The notes: generated from the sequence alone by a model not told the origin. A stretch of 64,000 nucleotides of DNA from Kitasatospora cineracea (GCF_003751605.1 NZ_RJVJ01000002.1:496001-560000); one strand, 5' to 3'. Shown: positions 7,961 through 16,158, counted from the stretch's first letter. A program made the numbers and translations.

Positions 7961-8971
7961 TCAGGGGCGGGCGGCGAGCAGGGCGCGGGCGGCGGCCAGC
8001 GGGGCGGGGTCGGCCCAGGCGTGGACGTCGACCCGGTCGGCGAGGAAGCCCCGGGCGTGCAGGAACTCCTCCTGCTGCGCGAGGAGTTCGAGGCGGTCGG
8101 CGGACAGGTCGGGGTGCAGGGTGCGGTGGCTGCCCACCGCGTACGCGCCGGCGACGCCCTCCGGTCCGGCCCCGGTCTCGGCGCCGAGGATCCGGGCCAC
8201 CTCCGCGGGCCGGTCGGCGGCCCAGTCGGCGGCCCGCAGCAGCACGGCGAGGAACCGGGCCACCAACTCGGGGTGCTCGTCCAGCAGTTGCTGGTGGACG
8301 GTGATCGGGCGCGGGGTCCCGTTGTTGACCCGGTGGCGGCGGTCCGGCAGCGCGTCCAACTCGACGGCGGGGACGGCCCCGTGGCGGCGGGCGGCCTCCA
8401 CGGCGAGCGCGCCCTTCACGTACACGGCGTCCACCCGGCCGTCGGCCAGCGCGGCCAGCTCGGCCTCCCACTGGCCGCCGCTCCGTCCGGCCTCGACGTC
8501 CACCCACTCGGCGTCCGCCGGGGCGAGTCCGGCCGAGGCCAGCGCGCCGTGGTGCCCGGCCAGCGCCATCGCCCGCCAGAAGTCGATGGCGATCGGGTGC
8601 CGGGGCACCGCGAGCCGCCGGCCGCGCAGCTGCCCGGCGGAGGTGATGCCGCTGCCCTCCCGGACCAGGACGGCCTGCCGCTCCTCGATCCAGGTCAGGC
8701 CGATCAGCCTGGTCCGCTCGCCGCGCGAACGCGTCCACAGCGCCGGGACGTTGCCGCCCTCCCGGAACAGCCCGGTCAGCGCGTGGGTGTAGTGGTGGTC
8801 GGCGGCGACCTCCGGCGGGACGTCCTGCAGCGAGCGCACCGCGATGCCCTCGGCCGCGAACTCCCGGCCCAGCCAGCCGCGGTCGGCGGCGATGCCGGTG
8901 GCGGTCGGCACGGGGCAGCGGGTGAACCACAGGGTGTCGGGGTACGGCGGCGCGGCGGGGGGCGTGCTCAT
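7961..8971 (-). CDS. DszB-like sulfinate desulfinase homologue
   Basis: 336 residues from ATG 8971 behind CCGGAG, with no signal peptide. The overall fold is that of periplasmic binding proteins, but the N-terminus DTLWFTRCPVPTA lines up with Rhodococcus DszB (DTLTYSNCPVPNA). The active-site set of DszB (Cys27, His60, Arg70, Gly73) has counterparts at Cys19, His60, Arg70 and Gly73 (HHYTHALTGLFREGGNVPAL). DszB releases sulfite from 2-hydroxybiphenyl-2-sulfinate. Here a related C-S cleavage on an unknown sulfinate is inferred. It is first in the sulfonate operon, directly behind the cysteine leader peptide. Automatic pipelines would probably call it only a binding protein. Confidence 0.72.
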   Translation of the reverse strand: MSTPPAAPPYPDTLWFTRCPVPTATGIAADRGWLGREFAAEGIAVRSLQDVPPEVAADHHYTHALTGLFREGGNVPALWTRSRGERTRLIGLTWIEERQAVLVREGSGITSAGQLRGRRLAVPRHPIAIDFWRAMALAGHHGALASAGLAPADAEWVDVEAGRSGGQWEAELAALADGRVDAVYVKGALAVEAARRHGAVPAVELDALPDRRHRVNNGTPRPITVHQQLLDEHPELVARFLAVLLRAADWAADRPAEVARILGAETGAGPEGVAGAYAVGSHRTLHPDLSADRLELLAQQEEFLHARGFLADRVDVHAWADPAPLAAARALLAARP

Positions 8972-9060
8972 GGCGGGGCTCCGGAGATCGGCAGGAGGCG
9001 CGCGGGCGTCGTTCCACATGGCGGGAACGGCCGGGCGGGGGAAGGGGGTTCGGGGAGCGG

Positions 9061-9099
9061 TCAGTGACAACAGGAGGAGTGGCACCGGTGCGGCTTCAC
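9061..9099 (-). CDS. Short cysteine-rich leader peptide (12 residues)
   Basis: On the minus strand GTG 9099 opens a 13-codon frame, VKPHRCHSSCCH stop, with TGC, TGT, TGT cysteine codons at 6, 10 and 11. A strong Shine-Dalgarno GGAGGGGG sits 6 nt upstream. The stop lies 89 nt before the desulfinase gene. Cysteine-rich short ORFs upstream of sulfur genes act as cysteine-responsive attenuators in mycobacteria: ribosomes stall at Cys codons when cysteine is scarce. The same logic is inferred here. The Cys-region bases CTCCTCCTG could also pair with the peptide's own ribosome site. Confidence 0.7.
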   Translation of the reverse strand: MKPHRCHSSCCH

Positions 9100-9307
9100 G
9101 GTGGACCCCCTCCTGCTCGAACCGGCTGACGGACCGAGCGTTCCACCCGTCCGGGGGCGGAATCAAGCCTTGCCAGATGATGGGACCAGCTGTTCACGGC
9201 AGGCCGGACAGCCGCAACACCGCCGACACACTGCCGTCGCGATCACTCCCATATCCTGGAAGCGGCACGGGAGTTGCCCGTCCACGAGCCGACCCGGAAG
9301 AGGTGCG

Positions 9308-10078
9308 ATGCCCGGCCCCGGAACCCTCTCCGCCCCGCCGGCCGGCGCCCAGGCGGTCCACCGGGCGCTCGGCCTGCTGCACTGCTTCCACGACAACGGG
9401 CCCGACCTCAGCGCCTCCGAACTCGCCCGCCGCACCGGCCTGTCCGTCTCCACCGCGCACCGCCTGGCCCGCACCCTGGTCGCCACCGGCTTCCTCGACC
9501 AGGACGAGCACACCGCCCGCTACCGGCTCGGCCCGGCCGTCGCCGAACTCGGCCAACTCACCTTCCACCAGCGCGGACTGCACCTGGCCGGCCCCGAACT
9601 CGACCTGCTCGCCCGGCGCACCGGCGCCACCGCCGACCTCGCCATCCGCTCCGGCCCGCACGCCGTCATCCTGGTCGGCGGCTCCGTCCTGCCCTCCACC
9701 GGCCTCGGCCTGCGCCGCCCGCTGCACTCCACCGCCCTCGGCAAGGTGCTGCTCGCCTGGCCCTCCCCCACCGAGACCCCGCTGCGCGGCCCGCTCCCCG
9801 CCTACACCCCGCACACCCTCACCGACCCCGCCGCCCTCGACGCCGAACTCGCCCGCACCCGCGACCGCGGCTACGCCCTCAACGACGGCGAATCCGCCCC
9901 CGGCATCCGCACCCTCGCCGTCCCCGTCCTCGACCGCACCCCCACCGCCCGCTTCGCCCTCGCCGTCCGCTCCACCCCCACCCACCTCACCCCCGAAACC
10001 CTCCCCCGCACCCTCACCCACGCCCACACCTGCGCGGCAGCCCTCGCGGTCCTGCTGCTGCCGCCGGACCAGCGCTAG
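9308..10078 (+). CDS. IclR-family transcriptional regulator
   Basis: 256 residues from ATG 9308 behind AGAGG. The N-terminal winged helix-turn-helix (about 15-75) contains SASELARRTGLSVSTAHRLARTL, followed by the IclR effector domain with PLHSTALGKVLLAW and GYALNDGESAPGIRTLAVPV. It is divergent from the sulfonate operon across 336 bp, which makes it the obvious local regulator. Its effector is unknown. A possible -10 (TATCCT, 9252-9257) lies about 50 nt upstream. A lipoprotein gene follows 76 nt later in the same direction. Confidence 0.88.
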   Translation: MPGPGTLSAPPAGAQAVHRALGLLHCFHDNGPDLSASELARRTGLSVSTAHRLARTLVATGFLDQDEHTARYRLGPAVAELGQLTFHQRGLHLAGPELDLLARRTGATADLAIRSGPHAVILVGGSVLPSTGLGLRRPLHSTALGKVLLAWPSPTETPLRGPLPAYTPHTLTDPAALDAELARTRDRGYALNDGESAPGIRTLAVPVLDRTPTARFALAVRSTPTHLTPETLPRTLTHAHTCAAALAVLLLPPDQR

Positions 10079-10154
10079 CTCCTCCCGAGCACCGGGACCT
10101 GCGGAGGGCGTTTGCCGCGGTCGGTGCGGTGGGGCGGACACCAGGAGAAGAACC

Positions 10155-10610
10155 GTGCCCGTACGTCCCGCCGCCGCCCTCGCCGCAGCGACAGCCGTCC
10201 TCGCCCTCGCGGGCTGCACCGGCACCGACCGCGCAGCCGCGGGTGCTGCTTCGCCGGAGCAGCCGGGCCCCGCGTGCAGCGCGGCGCCGAGTCCCTCCGA
10301 GAGCTGGCTGGGCGGCTGGCGCAAGTCGCTGCCGGACGAGGTCCGTTGCCTGCCGCACGTCTCCTCCGGCTACTACATGCGCCAGCCGTCCGGTTCGGAC
10401 GAGGTGGAGGGCGAGGGGAACGTCGTGATGGTCACCGTCGAACCCGGCACCGCCCGCGAACAGACCCTGGCCCTGTGCCGGCGCATCACCGAGCTCGGCT
10501 ACGGCATCGACGGCCCCAACGAGGTCGTCTTTCTCTCGGTCGGCAACGGGGAGGAGACCGGCTCGTACTTCTCGATGCCCGGCCAGGAGACCTGCCTCAT
10601 GCGCCTCTGA
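10155..10610 (+). CDS. Small lipoprotein of unknown function
   Basis: 151 residues. GTG 10155 has AGGAG at 10143-10147. The signal peptide VPVRPAAALAAATAVLALAGC ends in lipobox LAGC, giving a membrane-anchored extracellular protein of about 130 residues. The mature part has four further cysteines (CSAAP, VRCLP, ALCRR, ETCLM), probably two disulfides. I do not recognise a domain. It is followed by a strong terminator at 10674-10711. Confidence 0.8.
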   Translation: MPVRPAAALAAATAVLALAGCTGTDRAAAGAASPEQPGPACSAAPSPSESWLGGWRKSLPDEVRCLPHVSSGYYMRQPSGSDEVEGEGNVVMVTVEPGTAREQTLALCRRITELGYGIDGPNEVVFLSVGNGEETGSYFSMPGQETCLMRL

Positions 10611-10673
10611 CCACCGAGGACGTCCCCGGCACCCGAGGGGCCGGGCTTCGCCGCGCCGGCGTCCGGGCGGCGA

Positions 10674-10711
10674 GGGGCCCCGCCTGCACGAGCGGAAGCA
10701 GGCGGGGCCCC
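10674..10711. terminator. Bidirectional terminator
   Basis: Perfect 14-bp arms 10674-10687 and 10698-10711 enclose a 10-nt loop, between the convergent lipoprotein and OmpR-type regulator genes. Confidence 0.8.
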
Positions 10712-10727
10712 GTGCTGTCCGGGCCGG

Positions 10728-11393
10728 TTACGCGGCGGGCGCGTACTTGTAGCCGACGCGGCGGACGGTGACGATGGTGTCGCGGTGGGCCGCGCCGAGC
10801 TTGCGGCGCAGGCGGGCGACGTGGACGTCGACGGTGCGGCCGTCGCCGACGTGGCCGTAGCCCCAGACGGTGTGGACGAGTTGGTCGCGGGTGTGGACGC
10901 GGTGGGGGTGCTCGGTGAGGTGGGCGAGGAGTTCGAACTCGAGGTAGGTGAGGTCGAGCAGCGAGCCGTCGACGTAGGCGTTGCGGCGGTCCAGGTCGAC
11001 GGAGATGCCGTTGTCCGCGGGGCGGGTGAACGGCCGGGCGGCCGGGGTCTCGGCGGGGGCGGGGGCGGCGGTGCCCCGGCCTTCGGCGGGCACCAGGACC
11101 AGGTAGCCGACCAGCGGGGAGTCGGCCGCGCCGAGCTGCGCCAGCAGCCCCTGCGGGAGGACGGACTGCGGGAGGGCGGCGACCACGGCCGCGCCGTCCT
11201 GGAGTCCGGCCAGCAGGCTCTCGGGGGTGGGTGCGGCGGGTGCGGCGACCGGCCGCGGCGGGACGGCGGTCCGCCGGTGCTCGGTGAGCGGGGCGGGTCC
11301 GCCGGCGGGGGCGAGGTTGGGCAGGGCGCGGACCGCGCGCAGGTGCGGGGTCGAGGTGGCAGCGGCGGTGGCGGTGGCGGTGGCGTACGGCAT
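10728..11393 (-). CDS. Winged-helix (OmpR/PhoB-type) DNA-binding protein without receiver domain
   Basis: 221 residues from ATG 11393. The C-terminal about 95 residues are a classic OmpR DNA-binding domain: ISVDLDRRNAYVDG, LTYLEFELLAHL, VHTRDQLVHTVWG, and the recognition helix and wing RTVDVHVARLRRKLG, IVTVRRVGYKYAP. The N-terminal about 120 residues are Ala/Pro-rich with no phosphoacceptor receiver, so it is not a standard response regulator. This architecture is common in streptomycetes as a stand-alone regulator. A Cys-Cys leader peptide and a hairpin lie upstream on the same strand (11659-11760, 11619-11655), suggesting control by cysteine or charged-tRNA supply. Confidence 0.82.
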   Translation of the reverse strand: MPYATATATAAATSTPHLRAVRALPNLAPAGGPAPLTEHRRTAVPPRPVAAPAAPTPESLLAGLQDGAAVVAALPQSVLPQGLLAQLGAADSPLVGYLVLVPAEGRGTAAPAPAETPAARPFTRPADNGISVDLDRRNAYVDGSLLDLTYLEFELLAHLTEHPHRVHTRDQLVHTVWGYGHVGDGRTVDVHVARLRRKLGAAHRDTIVTVRRVGYKYAPAA

Positions 11394-11618
11394 GGTGAGG
11401 GCTCTTTCGCGCGTGACGGGCGGTGGGTGGTCGTCGTCTGCGCTTCCGGCGCACGGGGGGTGACGGTGAGTCAGGTCCGGGGCCGGGAGGCGCGGGGCGC
11501 GCGCCGACAGGTCTGGTCGAAGTGGTGGTTCCGGCGCGAGGGCCAGAACGGTTCGAGGAGGGTGCGAGGCTGCACGGTTGCTCTCCGGAGCGCGGCGGGG
11601 TCGACGGGGACGCGCGGA

Positions 11619-11655
11619 ACCGCCACCGCCCGGCGAGGCGGCGGGGGGTGGCGGT
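11619..11655 (-). terminator. Attenuator-like hairpin after the second leader peptide
   Basis: Perfect 9-bp arms 11619-11627 and 11647-11655, with an inner GGG/CCC pairing, begin 3 nt after the leader-peptide stop codon. A ribosome paused in the leader could prevent or allow this fold, as expected for attenuation. It also lies 226 nt upstream of the regulator start. Confidence 0.5.
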
Positions 11656-11658
11656 GCG

Positions 11659-11760
11659 TCAGCGACAGCAGGCGCTGTAGATCCGGCCGTGGTCGATGTA
11701 CCGGCGGACGGTGAGCACGGGGAGGGCGGGGAGCACGGCGAGGCGGACCGGGACGGTCAT
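11659..11760 (-). CDS. Putative cysteine-responsive leader peptide (33 residues)
   Basis: ATG 11760 follows a very strong ribosome site (GGGGAGGAGCAGCGTC). The peptide ends TVRRYIDHGRIYSACCR, with two adjacent cysteines just before the last residue. From memory this resembles short streptomycete putative leader peptides with an RxxIDxxRxxSAxC tail found before sulfur and cysteine genes; this was not searched. The downstream gene on the same strand is the OmpR-type regulator, 265 nt away, with a hairpin between them. No sulfur enzyme follows, which is unusual and may mean the regulator itself responds to cysteine status. Confidence 0.65.
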   Translation of the reverse strand: MTVPVRLAVLPALPVLTVRRYIDHGRIYSACCR

Positions 11761-11971
11761 GACGCTGCTCCTCCCCCGGAGTGTGTCGGGAGCCCGCGGC
11801 CAACGGCGGGCACGGGTACGAGACTTCCACGCCCGGCGCCCGGAAGGCAACCCACTGCACCGCCCCATCCGCGGGGCGAGACGGAAACCGTCCGCCATCC
11901 GGACAGCACCGCTGCGACCTGCACGGATCCGAAAAAGATCGGAGGCAGAACTACCTCGGGCGGGAGCCGCG
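11761..11971. other. Intergenic stretch upstream of the second leader peptide
   Basis: About 210 bp between the leader peptide start and the end of cvnD. It should hold the promoter for the leader and regulator on the minus strand, but I can fix no convincing -35/-10 pair. No convincing hairpin was found behind cvnD. Confidence 0.4.
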
Positions 11972-12580
11972 CTACAGCTGGATCCCGGCCCGGACCGCCG
12001 CGTGCTCGACCAGCCGGATCAGCAGTTCCTTGCCGTCCTCGCGCCGCCGGGCGTCGCACAGCAGCACCGGCACCCCGGCCGGCAGGTCGAGCGCGGCCCG
12101 GACGTCGTCGGGGGCGTACACCTCGGTGCCCTCGAAGCAGTTGACGGCGACCACGAACGGGATGCCGCGCTGCTCGAAGTAGTCGACCGAGGGGAAGGAG
12201 TCGGCCAGGCGCCGGGTGTCGGCGAGGACCACCGCGCCGAGGGTGCCGCGGGCGAGTTCGTCCCAGACGAACCAGAACCGGTCCTGCCCGGGGGTGCCGA
12301 ACAGGTAGAGGGCGAGGCCGGGTCTGAGGTCGATCCGGCCGAAGTCCATGGCGACGGTGGTGGTGCGCTTGGCCTCCACCCCGGCGGTGTCGTCGACCGG
12401 CCGGCCGACCTCGCTGAGCAGTTCCTCGGTGCGCAGCGGGCGGATCTCGCTGACCGCGCCGACCAGGGTGGTCTTGCCCGCGCCGAAGCCGCCGGCGATC
12501 AGGATCTTGACCGCGCTGGCGCCCCAGGGGGCCTTGCGGGCGGCGGGGGTGGACGGGGCGTCAGAGTGCACGGAGGCCAT
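11972..12580 (-). CDS. cvnD: Conservon GTPase CvnD (first conservon)
   Basis: 202-residue small Ras/MglA-like GTPase. P-loop AGGFGAGKTTLVGAVSE lies at about 29-45, switch region FGRIDL, G3 FGTPGQDRFWFVW, and AVNCFEG replaces the usual NKxD, as is typical for conservon GTPases. It is the last gene of the cvnABCD unit and starts at ATG 12580 inside cvnC (20-bp overlap). It is expected to work at the membrane with the CvnA sensor as a eukaryotic-like signalling complex influencing development or secondary metabolism. Confidence 0.88.
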   Translation of the reverse strand: MASVHSDAPSTPAARKAPWGASAVKILIAGGFGAGKTTLVGAVSEIRPLRTEELLSEVGRPVDDTAGVEAKRTTTVAMDFGRIDLRPGLALYLFGTPGQDRFWFVWDELARGTLGAVVLADTRRLADSFPSVDYFEQRGIPFVVAVNCFEGTEVYAPDDVRAALDLPAGVPVLLCDARRREDGKELLIRLVEHAAVRAGIQL

Positions 12581-13085
12581 TGATCACGTCTCGCAGCAGG
12601 CGCTCGTCCGGTTGCTGGGCGAGCTGGAAGGGTCGGGTGACGCTGATCAGCTCGGCGTCGTGGAGGTCGCCGAGCAGGACCCGGACCACGCTCACCGGCA
12701 GGTCGGTGTAGGACCCCAGCTCGGCGACGCTGAGCGGCTCGTCGCGGCAGAGTTCGAGGATCGCGTGGTGTTCCGGGTCGAGCGCGGGGTCGGTGCGGGG
12801 GCCGCCGGGGCCGGGCAGGGCCGGCACCGCGGCGGTGACGAGCGAGATCAGGTCGAACAGGCCGTCGTCGACCGGGCGGGCGCGTCCTCTGGTCATCGAG
12901 AACAGCCGGACCACCGGTCCGGCCTCGTCGTCGAACCAGCGGTCGTCCACCGGGGTGCGGGGGGCGAACAGGTCGACCGGCTGTTCGCCGGCCGGCCCCT
13001 GGTCCGCGGTCGCCCCGCTGAGGTCGGCCGGGGCGGGGGCCCCGGTCGGCTCGGTCGGCTCGGGCTCGCTCATCGGATCGGTCAT
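12561..13085 (-). CDS. cvnC: Conservon protein CvnC (DUF742)
   Basis: 174 residues from ATG 13085, overlapping the cvnB stop (ATGA). The C-terminal about 110 residues form the DUF742 winged-helix-like fold: VVRLFSMTRGRARP, EHHAILELCRDEPLSVAELGSYTDLPVSVVRVLLGDLHDAELI, and the ending LLRDVINGLRAL. The acidic Pro-rich first 60 residues are variable. It is part of the first conservon between the roadblock protein and the GTPase; its exact role is not established in the family. Confidence 0.86.
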   Translation of the reverse strand: MTDPMSEPEPTEPTGAPAPADLSGATADQGPAGEQPVDLFAPRTPVDDRWFDDEAGPVVRLFSMTRGRARPVDDGLFDLISLVTAAVPALPGPGGPRTDPALDPEHHAILELCRDEPLSVAELGSYTDLPVSVVRVLLGDLHDAELISVTRPFQLAQQPDERLLRDVINGLRAL

Positions 13086-13501
13086 CTCCCGGGCAGCGTG
13101 GTATCGGTCCTCGGTTCGGCGGCGAGGTGCTCGCCGACGCGCTTGACCAACAGTGCCATCTCGTAGGCGATCTGGCCCACATCGGATTCGGCGTCGCTGA
13201 GCACGGCCAGGCAGCTGCCGTCGCCGGCCGCGGTGATGAACAGGAAGGCGTCGTCCAGTTCGACCATGGTCTGCCGGACGCCGCCGACCCGGAAGTGCCG
13301 GCCGGCGCCCTTGGCGAGGCTGTGGAAGCCCGCGGCGACCGCGGCGAGGTGCTCGGCGTCCTCCCGGTCCAGGCCGCTGGAGACGCCGGTGGCCAGGCCG
13401 TCGCTGGAGAGGATCACCGCATGCCGAAGGGTCGCCACCCGGCCGACCAGGTCGTTGAGGAGCCAGTCGAGGTCCCCGGACGGCGGTGTTGTTGCGGTCA
13501 T
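13082..13501 (-). CDS. cvnB: Conservon roadblock/LC7 protein CvnB
   Basis: 139 residues from ATG 13501, which overlaps the cvnA stop (ATGA). It is a roadblock/LC7 domain: LDWLLNDLVGRVATLRHAVILSSDGLATGVS, AEHLAAVAAGFHSLAKGAGRHF, VELDDAFLFITAAGDGSCLAVL. Such proteins regulate or scaffold the partner GTPase (CvnD). Strict 4-bp overlaps with both neighbours indicate coupled translation. Confidence 0.9.
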   Translation of the reverse strand: MTATTPPSGDLDWLLNDLVGRVATLRHAVILSSDGLATGVSSGLDREDAEHLAAVAAGFHSLAKGAGRHFRVGGVRQTMVELDDAFLFITAAGDGSCLAVLSDAESDVGQIAYEMALLVKRVGEHLAAEPRTDTTLPGR

Positions 13502-16158
13502 GATTCGGTTCCTTCTGCTGGTGCGGGCGGTGCGGTCGGCGTCGGGTGCGCCGGTGGGACGGAGCGGGCGGGGGGCAGCGCGTGCGGCACCGGCGCGGAG
13601 GGCAGCGCGACCCGCAGTCTGGGCGGCTGGCCGGGGGCCGGCGCCCGTACCGGGGTGGGCCGTTCGGGGGCGCCCGGGCTGTCGGCGGGCTCCGGGTCGG
13701 AGCGCACCACGGTGAGCGAGGCGGGCTGCAGCCGGTCGCCGCGGCCGCGGGCGAAGCCGCGCTGGAAGGAGGCGAACGCGGAGCGGGCCTCCTCGGGGTC
13801 GCGCTCGCGGGCGGGTTCGGCGGCCTCCGGTCCGGCGCCGGCCCGCAGTTGCGGGGCCAGGTTGGCCTGCCGGACCCGCTTGGGCAGCAGGCCGCCGGCC
13901 ACCGGGGTGAGCGCGGGGCCCGCGGCGGGCCCGGCAGGCGCCGCGGCGGACCCGGCGGGCAGCGCGGGCCGTCCGCCGTCCTCCTCGCCGGGGCGGCGGT
14001 GGCGCCCGGTGCCCTCGGCGGCGGCCTGCTCGGCCGCGGCCGCGGTGGCGGTGCGGCGGCGGGGCAGCCCGCCGGGGGTGTTGGACGGTTCGGCGGCGGA
14101 CGGCCGGGGCCCGCCGAGCACGGCGGCCGGGGCGGCGGGCGCGGCGTGCGCGCCCTGGCCGCGGACGGCCGGCCCGGCGGTGGCGGGCGCGGGCGGACGG
14201 CGGTGGGTGCCGGTGTCCTCGCCGCTCTGCCGGGGGGCGTCGGGGGCGGTCTCGACGGTCTCGGCGAGCAGTTCGCGCGGGACCAGCACGACCGCGGAGG
14301 TGCCGCCGTAGGGGCTGGGCCGCAGGTGCACCCGGATGCCGTGCCGGCGGGCCAGCCGGGAGACCACGAACAGGCCGAGCCGGTCGGTGTCGGCGAGGTC
14401 GAACTCCTGCTCCACGGCGAGGCGCTGGTTGATCTCCTCCAGGTGCTGCTCGCTCAGGCCGAGGCCGCGGTCGTCGATCTCCAGGCAGAAGCCGTGCGCG
14501 ACCACCTCGCCCTGGACGGTGACCTGGGTCTGCGGCGGGGAGAACACGGTGGCGTTCTCGACGAGTTCGGCGACCAGGTGGGTGACGTCGGCGACGGCGG
14601 AGCCGAGCAGGCCGGTGCCGGGGAACGGGCGGACCTGGACCCGGGCGTAGTCCTCGACCTCGCCGACGGCGGCGCGCACCACGTCGACCATCCGGACCGG
14701 CTTGCGCCAGGCGCGGCCGGGCGAGCCGCCGGAGAGGATGATCAGGCCCTCGGCGTGCCGGCGCATGCGGGTGGTGAGGTGGTCGAGCCGGAACAGGTCC
14801 TCGAGTTCGCGGGGGTTCTCGGTGCGGCGCTCCATGGTGTCGAGCAGGGTGAGCTGGCGGTGCAGCAGCACCTGGGAGCGGCGGGCCAGGTTGACGAAGA
14901 CGGCGGAGACGCCGCGGCGCAGTTCGGCCTGTTCGACGGCGGCCTCGACGGCGACCCGCTGGACTTCGTTGAAGGCCCGGCCGACCTGGCCGATCTCGCC
15001 GGTGCCGAACTCGAGTTGGGGCACTTCGGCGACCACGTCGACGGCGTCGCCGCGGCGCAGCCGGAGCATCACCGAGGGCAGCCGGGTGGCGGACAGGTCG
15101 GCGGCGGCGTTGCGCAGGCCGACGAGTTCGCGCACCAGGCGGCGGCCGGTGCGGTAGGAGATGACGAGGGACAGCACGACCGCGGCGAGGCCGATCAGGC
15201 CGGCCGTGCCGCCGCGCACCAGCGCCCGGATCGCGCTGTCGCGGGCCTGGGTGCCGAGGTCGGCGGCGAGCCGGGCGTTGATCGCGTCGATGTCGGTGAG
15301 GACGGCGGTCGCGGTCTCGTCCCAGTAGTCGACGGAGCCGCCGCGCACTTCCAGGGCGCGGTCGGCGGCCTTGTCGAAGCCGGTCTCGGCGGCGGTGAGC
15401 AGGCTCCAGTTCTGGCCCAGGCGCAGCGCGTTGTAGGACTGCCGGTCCTGGGTGTCGAGTTCGGCGATGTAGATCCGGAACAGGGCCTGCTGGGCGTTCG
15501 TGGCGTCGAGCGCGACCTGCTGCTTGCGGGGGTCGGAGGCGGCGGCCGCGCTGCCGGCCCGCAGGGCGCGCATCGCGGCGCTCTCCTGGGAGAGGTACTC
15601 GCCGGCCCGGGAGAGCTCGACCAGGATGGTGCCCTGGCGGGGCAGCGAGCCGGTCTGCTTGGCGATGAAGGAGGAGCGGAACGCGAACACCGGGGTGATC
15701 AGGTCGCTGTAGTCGCGCAGGGCGCCGTCCCAGCTCTGCTTGTACTGGCCGATCTGGCTGCGGATGGCGCCGAGTTGGTCGGCGACCGAGAGCACGTCCT
15801 GGTAGCGGGCGCGCTGGTCGGCGTCGAGCTTGCCGGCGTCGTGGCTGCTGCCCTGGTAGCGCAGCAGCTGCAGGTCGCGGTCGGTGGTGGTGCGGGCCTT
15901 GTCGTAGGCGGCGGCGTAGTCGGCGTTGCCGGGGGCGGCCAGCCGCAGGACGGCGGCGGAGCGTTCCTGCTGGAGGTCGTAGGCGTACTGGTCGGCGGGG
16001 TCGCCGAAGGCGGTGTAGGTGGAGCCGAGGTCGAGCTGGTTCCACACGTCGCCGGTGGTGACGAGGGTGGCGTACACCCACAGGCCGCTGAGCGCCGCGA
16101 GGGGCACCAGGAGCAGCGCGACGATCCTCGCGCGGATCGAGCTGCGGCGCAGGCGCAT
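13498..16158 (-). CDS. cvnA: Conservon sensor kinase-like protein CvnA (first conservon)
   Basis: 886 residues from ATG 16158 behind AAGGA. Transmembrane helix 1 lies at about 10-32, then an extracellular nitrate/nitrite-sensor-type helical domain to about residue 310, then a second helix (GLIGLAAVVLSLVISY) with a HAMP-like region. A kinase-type ATPase follows with N-box AELVENATVFSPP, G-box EIDDRGLGLSEQHL and a DTDRLGLFVVSRLARRHG segment. There is no clear phosphoacceptor His box. The last about 230 residues are Pro/Ala-rich and disordered. Length and order match streptomycete CvnA. It heads the conservon and is divergent from the acyl-CoA synthetase gene. Confidence 0.9.
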   Translation of the reverse strand: MRLRRSSIRARIVALLLVPLAALSGLWVYATLVTTGDVWNQLDLGSTYTAFGDPADQYAYDLQQERSAAVLRLAAPGNADYAAAYDKARTTTDRDLQLLRYQGSSHDAGKLDADQRARYQDVLSVADQLGAIRSQIGQYKQSWDGALRDYSDLITPVFAFRSSFIAKQTGSLPRQGTILVELSRAGEYLSQESAAMRALRAGSAAAASDPRKQQVALDATNAQQALFRIYIAELDTQDRQSYNALRLGQNWSLLTAAETGFDKAADRALEVRGGSVDYWDETATAVLTDIDAINARLAADLGTQARDSAIRALVRGGTAGLIGLAAVVLSLVISYRTGRRLVRELVGLRNAAADLSATRLPSVMLRLRRGDAVDVVAEVPQLEFGTGEIGQVGRAFNEVQRVAVEAAVEQAELRRGVSAVFVNLARRSQVLLHRQLTLLDTMERRTENPRELEDLFRLDHLTTRMRRHAEGLIILSGGSPGRAWRKPVRMVDVVRAAVGEVEDYARVQVRPFPGTGLLGSAVADVTHLVAELVENATVFSPPQTQVTVQGEVVAHGFCLEIDDRGLGLSEQHLEEINQRLAVEQEFDLADTDRLGLFVVSRLARRHGIRVHLRPSPYGGTSAVVLVPRELLAETVETAPDAPRQSGEDTGTHRRPPAPATAGPAVRGQGAHAAPAAPAAVLGGPRPSAAEPSNTPGGLPRRRTATAAAAEQAAAEGTGRHRRPGEEDGGRPALPAGSAAAPAGPAAGPALTPVAGGLLPKRVRQANLAPQLRAGAGPEAAEPARERDPEEARSAFASFQRGFARGRGDRLQPASLTVVRSDPEPADSPGAPERPTPVRAPAPGQPPRLRVALPSAPVPHALPPARSVPPAHPTPTAPPAPAEGTES

